Of a stretch of 33,889 nt of DNA, positions 14,163 to 20,968 are shown piece by piece. The notes under the pieces are model-generated. The model searched no databases. It was not told the origin of the DNA and saw only the letters and a program-made list of their open reading frames with translations. The translations under genes were made by a program, and so were the position numbers. The DNA comes from a virus: positions 1 through 33,889 of the IMG/VR virus record IMGVR_UViG_3300042557_000175; one strand, 5' to 3'. Positions within the stretch are counted from its first letter, which is position 1; each line of letters opens with the position of its first letter.

Positions 14163-14761
14163 TTCAATAATTGGTTTAATTGGTGTTGAAAAAATGGACT
14201 AATGTTGTATTTGCTTAATGCCTTTTGAACATCTTGTTTTTTGCCTTGTTCAATGGCTTCTGCCATCTTATCAAATATGGCTTGTGTCAAATGTGGTTTG
14301 TTGGGAATTTGAATGTCATTGGAATGGTGTGCATCTGCATCATCAATTGTTCCGGTTGGCACAAGGAAGGTGTACAGCAAAGTATATTTCAATGCGTATG
14401 TTGTGGCTTTTCCCGCAGTCTTATCCTGCGAATCTGTTCCATGTCCATAGCCTGTCAATTCAATTGATTCACCTGATTCATGGCAAAGTAAATACTTGGT
14501 GACAACTTCAGAAAAAACTGATTGCTTGACTTTGTTTCCGTATTGGCTTTGTTCCTCCCACCTTTCAATTGTGGTTTTTGGTTCAATGCCAATTGGTAAA
14601 ATTACCAAGCCATGTTTTTTCATGGATGAACCAATGATTTTTTTGACCTCTTTGTCTGAAACACCTTTGTATGATGAATTGCCTGTTCCAACACTCATGG
14701 TTTTGTCAACTCCTTTGACTTCTTCCATTACTTGCAATACTGCTTTAATTAGATTTTTCAT
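14159..14761 (-). CDS. erf: ERF-family single-strand annealing protein
   Basis: The 200-residue protein has the ERF superfamily core: VKGVDKTMSVG, YKGVSDKEVKKIIGSSMKKHGLVI, TKYLLCHESGESIELTGYG, and DSQDKTAGKATTYALKYTLLYTF. ERF proteins anneal single strands in phage recombination and genome circularisation. The C-terminal ~60 residues are lower in complexity and helical (IEQGKKQDVQKALSKY). With the YqaJ-type nuclease it makes a two-component recombination system. It starts 17 nt inside an upstream 51-residue gene. Confidence 0.9.
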   Translation of the reverse strand: MKNLIKAVLQVMEEVKGVDKTMSVGTGNSSYKGVSDKEVKKIIGSSMKKHGLVILPIGIEPKTTIERWEEQSQYGNKVKQSVFSEVVTKYLLCHESGESIELTGYGHGTDSQDKTAGKATTYALKYTLLYTFLVPTGTIDDADAHHSNDIQIPNKPHLTQAIFDKMAEAIEQGKKQDVQKALSKYNISPFFQHQLNQLLK

Positions 14762-14900
14762 TGTATAAATTAGATATTTTAAAGGTGATAAATTGAATCA
14801 AAAAATCTGCTTGGTATTTCTTGAAATGGTTGTGTTCTTGAATGGCTAATTTTCTGAGGTGGTTGATTCTTGACAACCTGTTTATATAGATGTCTAACAT
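14745..14900 (-). CDS. 51-residue basic microprotein
   Basis: The peptide begins MLDIYINRLSRINHLRKLAI, continues QEHNHFKKYQADFLIQF and ends with a short hydrophobic/charged tail. It fills the gap between the 70-residue gene (ends 14903) and ERF, overlapping the latter by 17 nt. Composition is helical and basic, with no known family. Confidence 0.5.
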   Translation of the reverse strand: MLDIYINRLSRINHLRKLAIQEHNHFKKYQADFLIQFITFKISNLYNEKSN

Positions 14901-14902
14901 AA

Positions 14903-15115
14903 TTAATTGTAGGGGTTTAGGGCGTTGTATAAATCGTTCTTAAGGTCATCTTTTGGGTCAGGTTCATTGAGGTTGGCTCTGAATTCATCTGCAAGGTCAA
15001 ACAATTCAAGATGTTCAGCCGTTTCAATTAATTCCATTGAATCAATTTCACCACTTGCCCATTGATATTCTAATGTTGTAATTGCAAATTCTTCTAATTT
15101 GTTAATCTGTGTCAT
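14903..15115 (-). CDS. 70-residue acidic protein of unknown function
   Basis: The product begins MTQINKLEEFAITTLEYQWA and is strongly acidic (SGEIDSMELIETAEHLELFD, NEPDPKDDLKNDLY). It couples by ATGA overlap to the upstream ribbon-helix-helix gene. The charge suggests a protein-binding or DNA-mimic role, but nothing in the sequence proves this. Confidence 0.55.
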   Translation of the reverse strand: MTQINKLEEFAITTLEYQWASGEIDSMELIETAEHLELFDLADEFRANLNEPDPKDDLKNDLYNALNPYN

Positions 15116-15297
15116 ATGTTTTCTTGTTTTAAAAGGTTGATAATTGCTTCATTGTACAGGTCATTCAATGATTCACCGTTTCTTTTAAGCCTCAATAATT
15201 CTATTCTTGAGATTAATTCTTGGTTGATGCTGAATGTTGTCATTTTTCTTTTCGGTTTTGACACAGGTCTTCCCGGTCTTCTTGTTGTTGTGTTCAT
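15112..15297 (-). CDS. Ribbon-helix-helix-like DNA-binding protein
   Basis: The 61-residue protein has a basic arm (TTRRPGRPVSKPKRKM), then TTFSINQELISRIELLRLKRNGESLNDLYNEAI, which fits a ribbon-helix-helix domain (beta strand, helix, turn, helix). Such small proteins are often phage repressors or copy regulators. It overlaps by 113 nt with the membrane protein gene upstream, so either that gene's C-terminus or this gene's basic arm is constrained by the other frame; starting at M19 would reduce the overlap. Confidence 0.6.
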   Translation of the reverse strand: MNTTTRRPGRPVSKPKRKMTTFSINQELISRIELLRLKRNGESLNDLYNEAIINLLKQENI

Positions 15298-15421
15298 ATA
15301 TTGATTTTGAAATTTGTGTCATGATAATTAGTACAGATGCAACCATCATTGTTGCACCGTATTTGAATTCAAAGTGCATTGAAATTGATGCAAGGAAAAG
15401 TGCTAAATAGATATTTTTCAT
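15185..15421 (-). CDS. Small two-segment membrane protein
   Basis: The 78-residue product starts MKNIYLALFLASISMHFEF and has a second hydrophobic stretch, ATMMVASVLIIMTQIS, then a polar tail rich in N and K. The last ~37 residues overlap the ribbon-helix-helix gene in another frame and look less protein-like. The N-terminal half has no competing gene, so it is probably real. Function unknown. Confidence 0.5.
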   Translation of the reverse strand: MKNIYLALFLASISMHFEFKYGATMMVASVLIIMTQISKSIYEHNNKKTGKTCVKTEKKNDNIQHQPRINLKNRIIEA

Positions 15422-15459
15422 TTTACAAATATTAAAAAATTAAATTAAATAAACAAATT

Positions 15460-15669
15460 TTATGAACATGATTGACAGATTCCAACCTGTGTGAATTGTT
15501 GTTCTTTATTCAAAAATGTCACAAGTTCAATGGCAGGTGATTCACCACATCCACATGAGCATGATTTATATTTTATTAGATGCTCTGAAATTCTTGAAAG
15601 GTTAAATTCCTTCTTGATTTGGTTTTTTGCCATTCTGATGGCTTGTTTTTCGTTTTTAGCGTATTGCAT
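15460..15669 (-). CDS. Small zinc-finger-like protein
   Basis: From the ATG at 15669 (MQYAKNEKQAIRMAKN) the product has 69 residues. It carries a lysine-rich helix and a cysteine cluster KSCSCGCGESPA followed by GICQSCS at the C-terminus, which could hold a zinc ion. A GTG 19 codons upstream is also in frame, but the ATG makes the more standard start. No family is recognised. Confidence 0.55.
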   Translation of the reverse strand: MQYAKNEKQAIRMAKNQIKKEFNLSRISEHLIKYKSCSCGCGESPAIELVTFLNKEQQFTQVGICQSCS

Positions 15670-15707
15670 GGTTTTAATGATTAAAGGTTTTATTTGATGG
15701 TTTAAAT

Positions 15708-15726
15708 GTGCGTTAATGAGTCGCAC
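15708..15726. promoter_or_regulatory. Small inverted repeat between leader genes
   Basis: GTGCG (15708-15712) and CGCAC (15722-15726) are complementary around a 9-nt loop, in the 68-nt gap between the first gene of the replication unit and the next ATG. It could be an operator or an mRNA hairpin. Weak support. Confidence 0.25.
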
Positions 15727-15737
15727 CCCTCAGTTTG

Positions 15738-15932
15738 TTATAATTGATTACAAAGATTTACAAATTCATTTTCAGTTAAACGAGACATTAATATATCAAG
15801 TGCAATATCAAATACATAAGAGGCATTATTTGAAAGGTCAGTTGATAATTTTTTAACTTCAATGATTAAATCATTAGTTGATAATGTGTTTAATTTAGTA
15901 GTTGCAATTGTTGTGAATTCTTGAGTTGTCAT
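15738..15932 (-). CDS. 64-residue helical protein, first gene of the replication unit
   Basis: The product begins MTTQEFTTIATTKLNTL and is a simple helical protein (NDLIIEVKKLSTDLSN, VFDIALDILMSRLTEN). It starts 30 nt downstream of the promoter's -7 box at 15962, which makes it the leader gene of the early unit. No family is recognised; a small early regulator or anti-host protein would fit its place. Confidence 0.6.
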   Translation of the reverse strand: MTTQEFTTIATTKLNTLSTNDLIIEVKKLSTDLSNNASYVFDIALDILMSRLTENEFVNLCNQL

Positions 15933-15961
15933 ATAAGTAGTTATTTGCGTTTATTGTGATA

Positions 15962-15991
15962 CAAAGATATACCTGTTTTTTTAATATGCAA
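15962..15991 (-). promoter_or_regulatory. Bacteroidota-type promoter of the replication unit
   Basis: On the minus strand a -33 element TTG (15991-15989) is followed after 19 nt by TATCTTTG (15969-15962), an exact match to the Bacteroidota -7 consensus TAnnTTTG with the usual spacing. The first ATG is 30 nt downstream at 15932. The region lies in a 119-nt gap between genes, the only one of its kind in the window, and it heads the block that ends at the terminator at 10711. Confidence 0.75.
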
Positions 15992-16009
15992 TATTTATTT
16001 TAATAAATA
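15992..16009. promoter_or_regulatory. AT palindrome touching the -33 box, operator candidate
   Basis: TATTTATT (15992-15999) and AATAAATA (16002-16009) are perfect complements around TT. It abuts the -33 element of the promoter at 15962-15991. A palindrome at this place is a common operator arrangement. No direct evidence names the binding protein; the ribbon-helix-helix protein nearby is a candidate. In AT-rich DNA chance is not excluded. Confidence 0.45.
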
Positions 16010-16051
16010 ATTGAATGGATGTGTAAATGATTGATTTTCAGATACATTATT

Positions 16052-16276
16052 TTAGTGTGTGAATAGCAAAATTGTGGTGATGATACCCAAAATTGCACTA
16101 ATTGTTTGCCATTTGGTGACCTCTGATTGGGTTTTCAATAAGTCATTGTTTGATTGATACAATTGTTCTTCCCTTTTCCTTAAAATGTGTTTCAATGTAT
16201 CGTTTTGGGATTTGTGCCATTCAATATTTTTCTGAAGAACACCATTCAATTCTGTTGTTGATTCAAGATTATTCAT
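16052..16276 (-). CDS. Spanin- or holin-like protein with C-terminal membrane segment
   Basis: From the ATG at 16276 (MNNLESTTEL) this 74-residue product has a long charged coiled-coil region (DTLKHILRKREEQLYQSNND) and one C-terminal membrane helix (WQTISAILGIITTILLF). It overlaps the upstream Rz-like gene by 8 nt. The frame stays open a further 49 codons inside that gene, but the upstream residues look like a shadow. It lies last in the lysis block. A spanin or anti-holin role is possible from layout only. Confidence 0.5.
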   Translation of the reverse strand: MNNLESTTELNGVLQKNIEWHKSQNDTLKHILRKREEQLYQSNNDLLKTQSEVTKWQTISAILGIITTILLFTH

Positions 16277-16556
16277 GATGTGCAACATTTTTCTTCCATC
16301 CATTTGAGTCATATTTTGAGAGTTCAATTTTGAGTTCATTGAACACAAGTGAATCAGGCAAATTAATGATATAAATTGTTTTCTCATGGTGAATGGTTTT
16401 AATCTGATTGATAGTTGAATCAAACCTGTGTTGAATTACTGATGATGAATCAACATATTTTTCAATTGGTTGGTTGTATGCTTTGTTATACAGAAAAAAA
16501 CAGGCATAAATCAACCCGGCAAATATTACAAGAACAATCCAATCAACTATTTTCAT
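16269..16556 (-). CDS. Rz-like inner-membrane spanin candidate
   Basis: The 95-residue protein begins with one N-terminal membrane anchor (IVDWIVLVIFAGLIYACFFL) and then a periplasmic helical part (VIQHRFDSTINQIKTIHHEKTIYI). This is the topology of i-spanins such as Rz. It is close to the M15 endolysin gene, separated by a membrane protein, and couples upstream by ATGA overlap. The identity is inferred from topology and place. Confidence 0.5.
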   Translation of the reverse strand: MKIVDWIVLVIFAGLIYACFFLYNKAYNQPIEKYVDSSSVIQHRFDSTINQIKTIHHEKTIYIINLPDSLVFNELKIELSKYDSNGWKKNVAHHE

Positions 16557-16867
16557 TTAAATGGGTTTCTTAAATATGGTAAATATGTATGGAAAATGGT
16601 AAATGAACAACTGAACACACAATATGAAATGAACCAATGTGTGTCTGTTTCTTGAATCAAAATGCACATGGTAATCACCCAACAGGCTTTAAAGAAATGG
16701 AAACAATCAGTAAAGGTAATCAATGGGTAATGCCTCCAATATTTACCCCAATTGTATTTGTTATGCCATGCATCTGATGAAAACCAAAAACCCCAATGTG
16801 CCAACCTGTTTGAAATCATCAAATCAGATAAGGCATTTAAAAATCCAAGTATAATTAATCCAATCAT
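16553..16867 (-). CDS. Aromatic-rich membrane protein
   Basis: The 104-residue product has a hydrophobic N-terminus (IGLIILGFLNALSDLMI), a tryptophan-rich middle (HWGFWFSSDAWHNKYNW), then TFTDCFHFFKACWVITMCIL and a final hydrophobic region, suggesting three membrane segments. ATGA overlaps tie it to the endolysin upstream and the spanin-like gene downstream. It may be part of lysis, though the W-rich middle is unlike common holins. Confidence 0.6.
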   Translation of the reverse strand: MIGLIILGFLNALSDLMISNRLAHWGFWFSSDAWHNKYNWGKYWRHYPLITFTDCFHFFKACWVITMCILIQETDTHWFISYCVFSCSFTIFHTYLPYLRNPFK

Positions 16868-17274
16868 TTTATTATTAGTATTTGTTTACGATTATAATTA
16901 GCAAAGGAAATGTGAATCCATGAAAAATCATATTCATTTATAAGTTGGTCAAACTCCAAAGTCTTTGCAAGTTCAAACAACTTTTTATTTTCTGCTTTTG
17001 TTCCTGTGGTTATGTCAATGGCTTGACCTTTTGTGTGTTGGCTTCCCTTTTGACCTTTGACAAGTTGATTCAACTTTTCTGACCTGAAGAATGAATTAAT
17101 CTTGATGGGTTTACCATACATTTTCCTCAATGGTTCAAACACATTTTCTGCAACCATTTTCATATTGTGCAATTGGGCATCATTGGGCATATTGTCAATG
17201 CCATTTCTGATTGCAGTTGGTGATAATACACCTTCTTCAAAACTTATGTGTTCACTAATCCTCATACGATTCAT
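16864..17274 (-). CDS. M15-family peptidase, endolysin
   Basis: The 136-residue protein has the M15 (VanY / L-Ala-D-Glu or D-Ala-D-Ala peptidase) zinc motif SQHTKGQAID (H80, D87) and the later WIHISF (H121), with PIKINSFFRSEKLN ahead of it. It would cut peptidoglycan peptides at the end of infection. It has no signal peptide, so it needs a holin. A start at M4 (MRISEHISFEEG) is equally good. It overlaps the upstream gene by 20 nt. Confidence 0.85.
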   Translation of the reverse strand: MNRMRISEHISFEEGVLSPTAIRNGIDNMPNDAQLHNMKMVAENVFEPLRKMYGKPIKINSFFRSEKLNQLVKGQKGSQHTKGQAIDITTGTKAENKKLFELAKTLEFDQLINEYDFSWIHISFANYNRKQILIIK

Positions 17275-17461
17275 AATAAATTTCTGACAAATAACCTTCC
17301 ACTAATATAAGTGACATTCTTTTAATATTTTCAACTCTTTTTTTATCCTCATCGTCCAACATTGCTGAGTCAAAAAAGTCAGCACAAGCCAATGCATAGT
17401 GACAGGTTGCAATGATTTCTGACCTTGATTCACCTTCTTCAAAATCTATTTCTTCAATCAT
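17255..17461 (-). CDS. 68-residue acidic protein of unknown function
   Basis: The product begins MIEEIDFEEGESRSEIIATC and is acidic and helical, with a central DFFDSAMLDDEDKKRVENIK. It couples by ATGA to the phosphoesterase upstream and overlaps the endolysin gene by 20 nt. No family is recognised. Confidence 0.55.
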   Translation of the reverse strand: MIEEIDFEEGESRSEIIATCHYALACADFFDSAMLDDEDKKRVENIKRMSLILVEGYLSEIYYESYED

Positions 17462-18402
17462 AATTCCTTTACAATTACTTTGCCATTATCAATCAAAATA
17501 CAAGAATGATTCCAATCATTTATTGGCATATAATTAGGTGATAAATCACAAAGACATCCATTTGAATAAACACTATATTGTTCTTTACCCATGATGGTTG
17601 CAATGTCCCTTGTCATACGATGGAAATGTCCAATGATTGCAGGTCTGTTCAACTTTAATCGTGTTGCCCTTGCCGGGTTGACACCACCACTTTTCATTGG
17701 TAACTCATGACCATGAAGAACTACATAATCCCACATATAGCACCATTGTGCAGAATCCAATTGTATGATATCAAGTTCACGCAAACCAAGTATTTCACTA
17801 AGCATGATGTGTTCAATGTCCAACAATTCAGGTGCTTTCAATCTTATCCATTTGTCAAACCTCAAATCATGATTCCCGTATTTATAAATGATTAATGCAT
17901 TGGGAAAATTTTCCCTCAATCCTTTTAAGAAAATCTTTGCACAATCAATTTCATATTTGACAGATGTTTTTGTGACTAAATTATCATGTTTGGAAATGCT
18001 TCCCATGTCCAAAAGGTCACCGTTTATGTAAATTGTGTCAACTTGATTTTCTAATCCAAATTGAATTGCACCAAACAATGCTTTGTCATCATGATAAGGA
18101 AGGTGAATGTCTGAAATAATCAAGACTTTTTTTCTGTCCTTTGGCAAATAATATGGTTCAATTTTTTCTGTTTCACCTTTTGGTAATTCAGATTTTAATT
18201 TCTCTAAATAATCAATTATTGGCTTTGCAGATTTTTTGTCTTTTATGCCTTTATTTCCTCTGTAATATCTGACCCGGTCACGAACTTGTTCAAGACTATT
18301 AAATTTGTCAGGATGGTCTGCATAAATCTTTTTTGCAATGGTTAGATTGCCTGTGTTTGGGTAGTTTTTTAAGTATTCAAAAATTATTGGGTTTGGTTTC
18401 AT
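17458..18402 (-). CDS. Calcineurin-like metallophosphoesterase with N-terminal helical domain
   Basis: The 314-residue protein has the metallophosphoesterase motifs in order: ISDIHLPYHD (D98, H100), INGDLLDMG (D129), YGNHDLR (176-179), LHGHE (H230) and IGHFHR (258-261). They form a two-metal centre that hydrolyses phosphodiesters or phosphomonoesters. The first ~75 residues (YLKNYPNTGNLTIAKKIYAD ... VRDRVRYYRGNKG) look like a helix-turn-helix and could bind DNA. Such fused proteins are frequent in Bacteroidota phages; the substrate is unknown. ATGA overlaps occur at both ends. Confidence 0.85.
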   Translation of the reverse strand: MKPNPIIFEYLKNYPNTGNLTIAKKIYADHPDKFNSLEQVRDRVRYYRGNKGIKDKKSAKPIIDYLEKLKSELPKGETEKIEPYYLPKDRKKVLIISDIHLPYHDDKALFGAIQFGLENQVDTIYINGDLLDMGSISKHDNLVTKTSVKYEIDCAKIFLKGLRENFPNALIIYKYGNHDLRFDKWIRLKAPELLDIEHIMLSEILGLRELDIIQLDSAQWCYMWDYVVLHGHELPMKSGGVNPARATRLKLNRPAIIGHFHRMTRDIATIMGKEQYSVYSNGCLCDLSPNYMPINDWNHSCILIDNGKVIVKEL

Positions 18403-18638
18403 TGGCTTTTCTTTTTGACAAAATATGTCAATAGTTTTTTTATGTCATCAGGAATAATAAGTAGACACAACCCACAAATTCCAATGCCAATAGGATAGCG
18501 AATATCAATTTGGGCAAAGGTTTCATAAACCAATGGCAAACCGATTAATACAAGTGAATAAAAAAAGCAAATGAACCCACATATTGTTGTGATTGGATTT
18601 TCAAGAATGCTTATATTTTTTTTGATTTGTTTAACCAT
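18399..18638 (-). CDS. Small two-segment membrane protein, holin candidate
   Basis: From the ATG at 18638 (MVKQIKKNISILENPI) the product has 79 residues with a basic N-terminus and two hydrophobic segments (TTICGFICFFYSLVLIGL, YPIGIGICGLCLLII), then a lysine-rich end (IKKLLTYFVKKK). That is class II holin topology. A start nine codons upstream would overlap the preceding gene further and reads like a shadow. It couples downstream to the phosphoesterase by ATGA. Confidence 0.6.
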   Translation of the reverse strand: MVKQIKKNISILENPITTICGFICFFYSLVLIGLPLVYETFAQIDIRYPIGIGICGLCLLIIPDDIKKLLTYFVKKKSQ

Positions 18639-18787
18639 CTTTTGACCATTTGGGTAAGTTGCCAAATTGAAATAATCACCGATAAACTAAATGAAAGAAA
18701 TTGAACCAATGGCAACCAATATGCAAGTGAACCAACAATTGCCAATGACCAAGAAACAATATTCAATTCAATTATTTTGTTGTCCAT
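18611..18787 (-). CDS. 58-residue membrane protein, holin candidate
   Basis: The peptide begins MDNKIIELNIVSWSLAIVGS, has two closely spaced hydrophobic segments (IVSWSLAIVGSLAYWL, FLSFSLSVIISIW) and a basic tail (MVKRWLNKSKKI). Its ATG overlaps the stop of the upstream lectin-like gene by one base (TAATG), and its end overlaps the next membrane protein gene by 28 nt. Topology fits a small holin. Two adjacent membrane proteins could be holin and antiholin. Confidence 0.6.
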   Translation of the reverse strand: MDNKIIELNIVSWSLAIVGSLAYWLPLVQFLSFSLSVIISIWQLTQMVKRWLNKSKKI

Positions 18788-19572
18788 TATGTTGTGGCAA
18801 TGTATGTGTTTAATGCTGTATACAATGCAGATGTTTCACTAACCAAAGATGCACCAATGAACCAACATGACAATTGACCAAGATAAACAGATGCGGTAAC
18901 CGTTCCATAAGTAAACACAGAATAATTTGCTGAAACAGGAACAACAGATGCACTTGTTGTTGCATTTGTATTTGTTCCATTTACTGAATGTGTGATTGCC
19001 GTTGAACCTGTTCTGTTTAACATCAACAAACCTGTACTACTTAATCCAAATGTATTATTTAATCCACCATTATTGTGCAATCTTACATCACTTGCATTTA
19101 TTGATGGTGCATAAGATGATGCCCCACTATTTCCCCACAAAAATCTTCCTGTTGTTGTGTTATGTGTTCTTTTCCAAACACCAATACAAGCATTATCTCT
19201 TTGTATGTTTGGTGTGCCTGTTGTTGGGTTAAAATTAGTATTTAAATAACTTGATGCACCACCCACAAAACCACTTGCATTCCATGTTAAATTTGCACCA
19301 ACTATTGTTGCTTCATTATTTGATGGACTTTTCCAATTCAATCTTCCAAAACCACTTGACCCATTGTTTGCAAACATATAAAACACATCCATTTTATCCC
19401 ATGCACCTGATGATTTTAAATCTAAAATAAGTTGATTCTGCAATACTTGTTGTGGTGCAGATGGCAATGTATAACCCAATGCGGTTGCTCTATCCAATAG
19501 GCTTTGATATGATGAATCAAATGCATCAAATGGATGAATATTTTCAACACCAATTCCTAATCTTATCTTCAT
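18787..19572 (-). CDS. Lectin-like tail or appendage protein (receptor-binding candidate)
   Basis: The 261-residue protein starts with a helical part (PFDAFDSSYQSLLDRATALG, PSAPQQVLQNQLILDLK), then GAWDKMDVFYMFANNG and a beta-rich concanavalin/LamG-like body (GFGRLNWKSPSNNEATI, GGASSYLNTNFNPTTG). I have seen this pattern repeatedly in Bacteroidota phage structural proteins, usually near the tail genes, where it probably binds a surface glycan. It starts one base inside the stop of the upstream gene (TAATG). Confidence 0.7.
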   Translation of the reverse strand: MKIRLGIGVENIHPFDAFDSSYQSLLDRATALGYTLPSAPQQVLQNQLILDLKSSGAWDKMDVFYMFANNGSSGFGRLNWKSPSNNEATIVGANLTWNASGFVGGASSYLNTNFNPTTGTPNIQRDNACIGVWKRTHNTTTGRFLWGNSGASSYAPSINASDVRLHNNGGLNNTFGLSSTGLLMLNRTGSTAITHSVNGTNTNATTSASVVPVSANYSVFTYGTVTASVYLGQLSCWFIGASLVSETSALYTALNTYIATT

Positions 19573-19838
19573 TATGAATAAGCTATAACGGTTCCACTTG
19601 TCAAAGTGATTGTTGTGATTTTATTGTCTGCACCTGCAGGTAAGAATGAACCTGCTTTCATGGTTACACCTGATAAACCTTTTGTTGACAATACACTTGT
19701 TCCATTGATTGCAAATGCTGAGAAAACAGCATCAGCAACAACAACAACAGAATTGAATTGTCCTGTTAAGGTTGCATTTGCACCATTTACAACTTGAAAT
19801 CCACCTGTTCCTGCTATTATTTCTTGACTTGTAGACAT
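19572..19838 (-). CDS. Small beta-rich structural protein
   Basis: The 88-residue product begins MSTSQEIIAGTGGFQVVNGA and is rich in V, A, T, S and G with alternating hydrophobics (FNSVVVVADAVFSAFAINGT, ITTITLTSGTVIAYS). This is characteristic of decoration or fibre-tip proteins. It sits directly upstream of the lectin-like gene. Its role in the virion is inferred from composition and position. Confidence 0.6.
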   Translation of the reverse strand: MSTSQEIIAGTGGFQVVNGANATLTGQFNSVVVVADAVFSAFAINGTSVLSTKGLSGVTMKAGSFLPAGADNKITTITLTSGTVIAYS

Positions 19839-19880
19839 ATCTTTTTTTATGTATAAATATAAAACTTTAAAAATTTTGTT

Positions 19881-20318
19881 TTAAGGCACTTGACACCTGT
19901 TTTGTGTTGATGGCATATCAAAAGCCAATGACATTCTCCAACCATTTACCATGTCAGGCAAACCTTCACGAATGATTTCTAATTGAACTGATTCTTGCAA
20001 CACATAATTGTCATAATAAGCAGGTGAATTCAACATTGCCCAAATGTCTTGACAGATTGAAAATGTATCTGACAAGGTATCTTGCTCATTTGATTGGTCT
20101 GCTTTCTGAATGTCCATAACCAACAAATTTACATTCAAGGTCAATGTGCTTTCACTGATGGAACTTGGTAATAAATTTGACCAAACAAGTGGATATTTTT
20201 CTTGCTCACTTGCAGAAATATCAGATTCTTCCCCAAACACATAGCCATTTACCTGACTATGGTTTTGGCTTATTGTTTTGATTATGTTTAATATTTGATT
20301 GATGCTTGTGTATATCAT
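19881..20318 (-). CDS. Tail-completion/terminator-like protein
   Basis: The first ATG (20318, MIYTSINQILNIIKTI) gives 145 residues; a TTG four codons upstream is less likely. The pattern of an N-terminal helix, VNGYVFGEESDIS, EQEKYPLVWSNLLP and SESTLTLNVNLLVMDI resembles the small proteins that close siphovirus tails or necks. It follows the adaptor gene by 50 nt, a place where head-tail joining genes are usual. The call is tentative. Confidence 0.55.
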   Translation of the reverse strand: MIYTSINQILNIIKTISQNHSQVNGYVFGEESDISASEQEKYPLVWSNLLPSSISESTLTLNVNLLVMDIQKADQSNEQDTLSDTFSICQDIWAMLNSPAYYDNYVLQESVQLEIIREGLPDMVNGWRMSLAFDMPSTQNRCQVP

Positions 20319-20368
20319 AATTTTGTGCAATAAAATTTTGCAATTTGATGATGTTTTTTTTATTTGGT

Positions 20369-20965
20369 TTAGCAGTCATTACAGCCATAATTTAAGAAAC
20401 CTTTATCTGTTGGAATGTTTTGAAAATTGTATTCACCCCTGCAACAATCAGAGCCACCAATCACCATGCCTGATGTGTAGTTAGTTCTGTTTGCAAAAAT
20501 GGTATCAATGTCAACATTTGTTTGTGTCAAATACAAAGGATATGTTGTCTGATTGGCTAACAAAAATTTGGTCAATCTTTCTGCATACCATTCAGCCTTG
20601 TTTTTTGCCCTATCCATCAACATTTGAATTTCATCCATTGATGCCGGGTTCATGTTGTCTGCATTCTGAACTCCAACGGCTTTATTAAAGTATTTGTAGT
20701 TAATATTCAAAGGCAATTCCATGCGACAATACCAAATCATAGTTGGTTGGATATACAAGTCCAAAAGGTCTTTGTATTTTTGACTTACATTTCCTGTTTC
20801 AATTTCACTTGAAATATCTTTGTATAATGATGACCCCAAAATTGGCAAAATGAAATAATTCTGCACATCATAAATTGTTGGTGTCACAACCTTCATGTCA
20901 ACATTGTCCTGAAGAATTGATTCTGCTTTCAATGTTGCCTCACTTATAAACATTACTTTTGCCAT
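20369..20965 (-). CDS. Head-tail connector / adaptor-like protein
   Basis: The 198-residue protein begins MAKVMFISEATLKAESIL, continues YDVQNYFILPILGSSLYKDI, and has LLDLYIQPTMIWYCRMELPL. This pattern fits the adaptor family found directly after portal genes in Bacteroidota phages. The C-terminus is cysteine-containing (GGSDCCRGEYNF, LNYGCNDC), possibly for disulfides or metal. It starts 3 nt after the portal stop. Confidence 0.65.
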   Translation of the reverse strand: MAKVMFISEATLKAESILQDNVDMKVVTPTIYDVQNYFILPILGSSLYKDISSEIETGNVSQKYKDLLDLYIQPTMIWYCRMELPLNINYKYFNKAVGVQNADNMNPASMDEIQMLMDRAKNKAEWYAERLTKFLLANQTTYPLYLTQTNVDIDTIFANRTNYTSGMVIGGSDCCRGEYNFQNIPTDKGFLNYGCNDC

Positions 20966-20968
20966 GTC

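Noticed and set aside
16277-16423. 49-codon upstream extension of the 16052 gene with a hydrophobic, lipobox-like start (ISLICLIHLC)
   Set aside because: A lipoprotein signal plus a C-terminal membrane helix is not a usual spanin layout, and the lipobox is poor; the later ATG is preferred.
20257-20379. 40-codon minus-strand ORF starting ATG ACT GCT between adaptor and tail-completion-like genes
   Set aside because: It overlaps most of the well-formed N-terminus of the gene at 19881-20318 and is low in complexity (N, K, Q, H), so it looks like a shadow.
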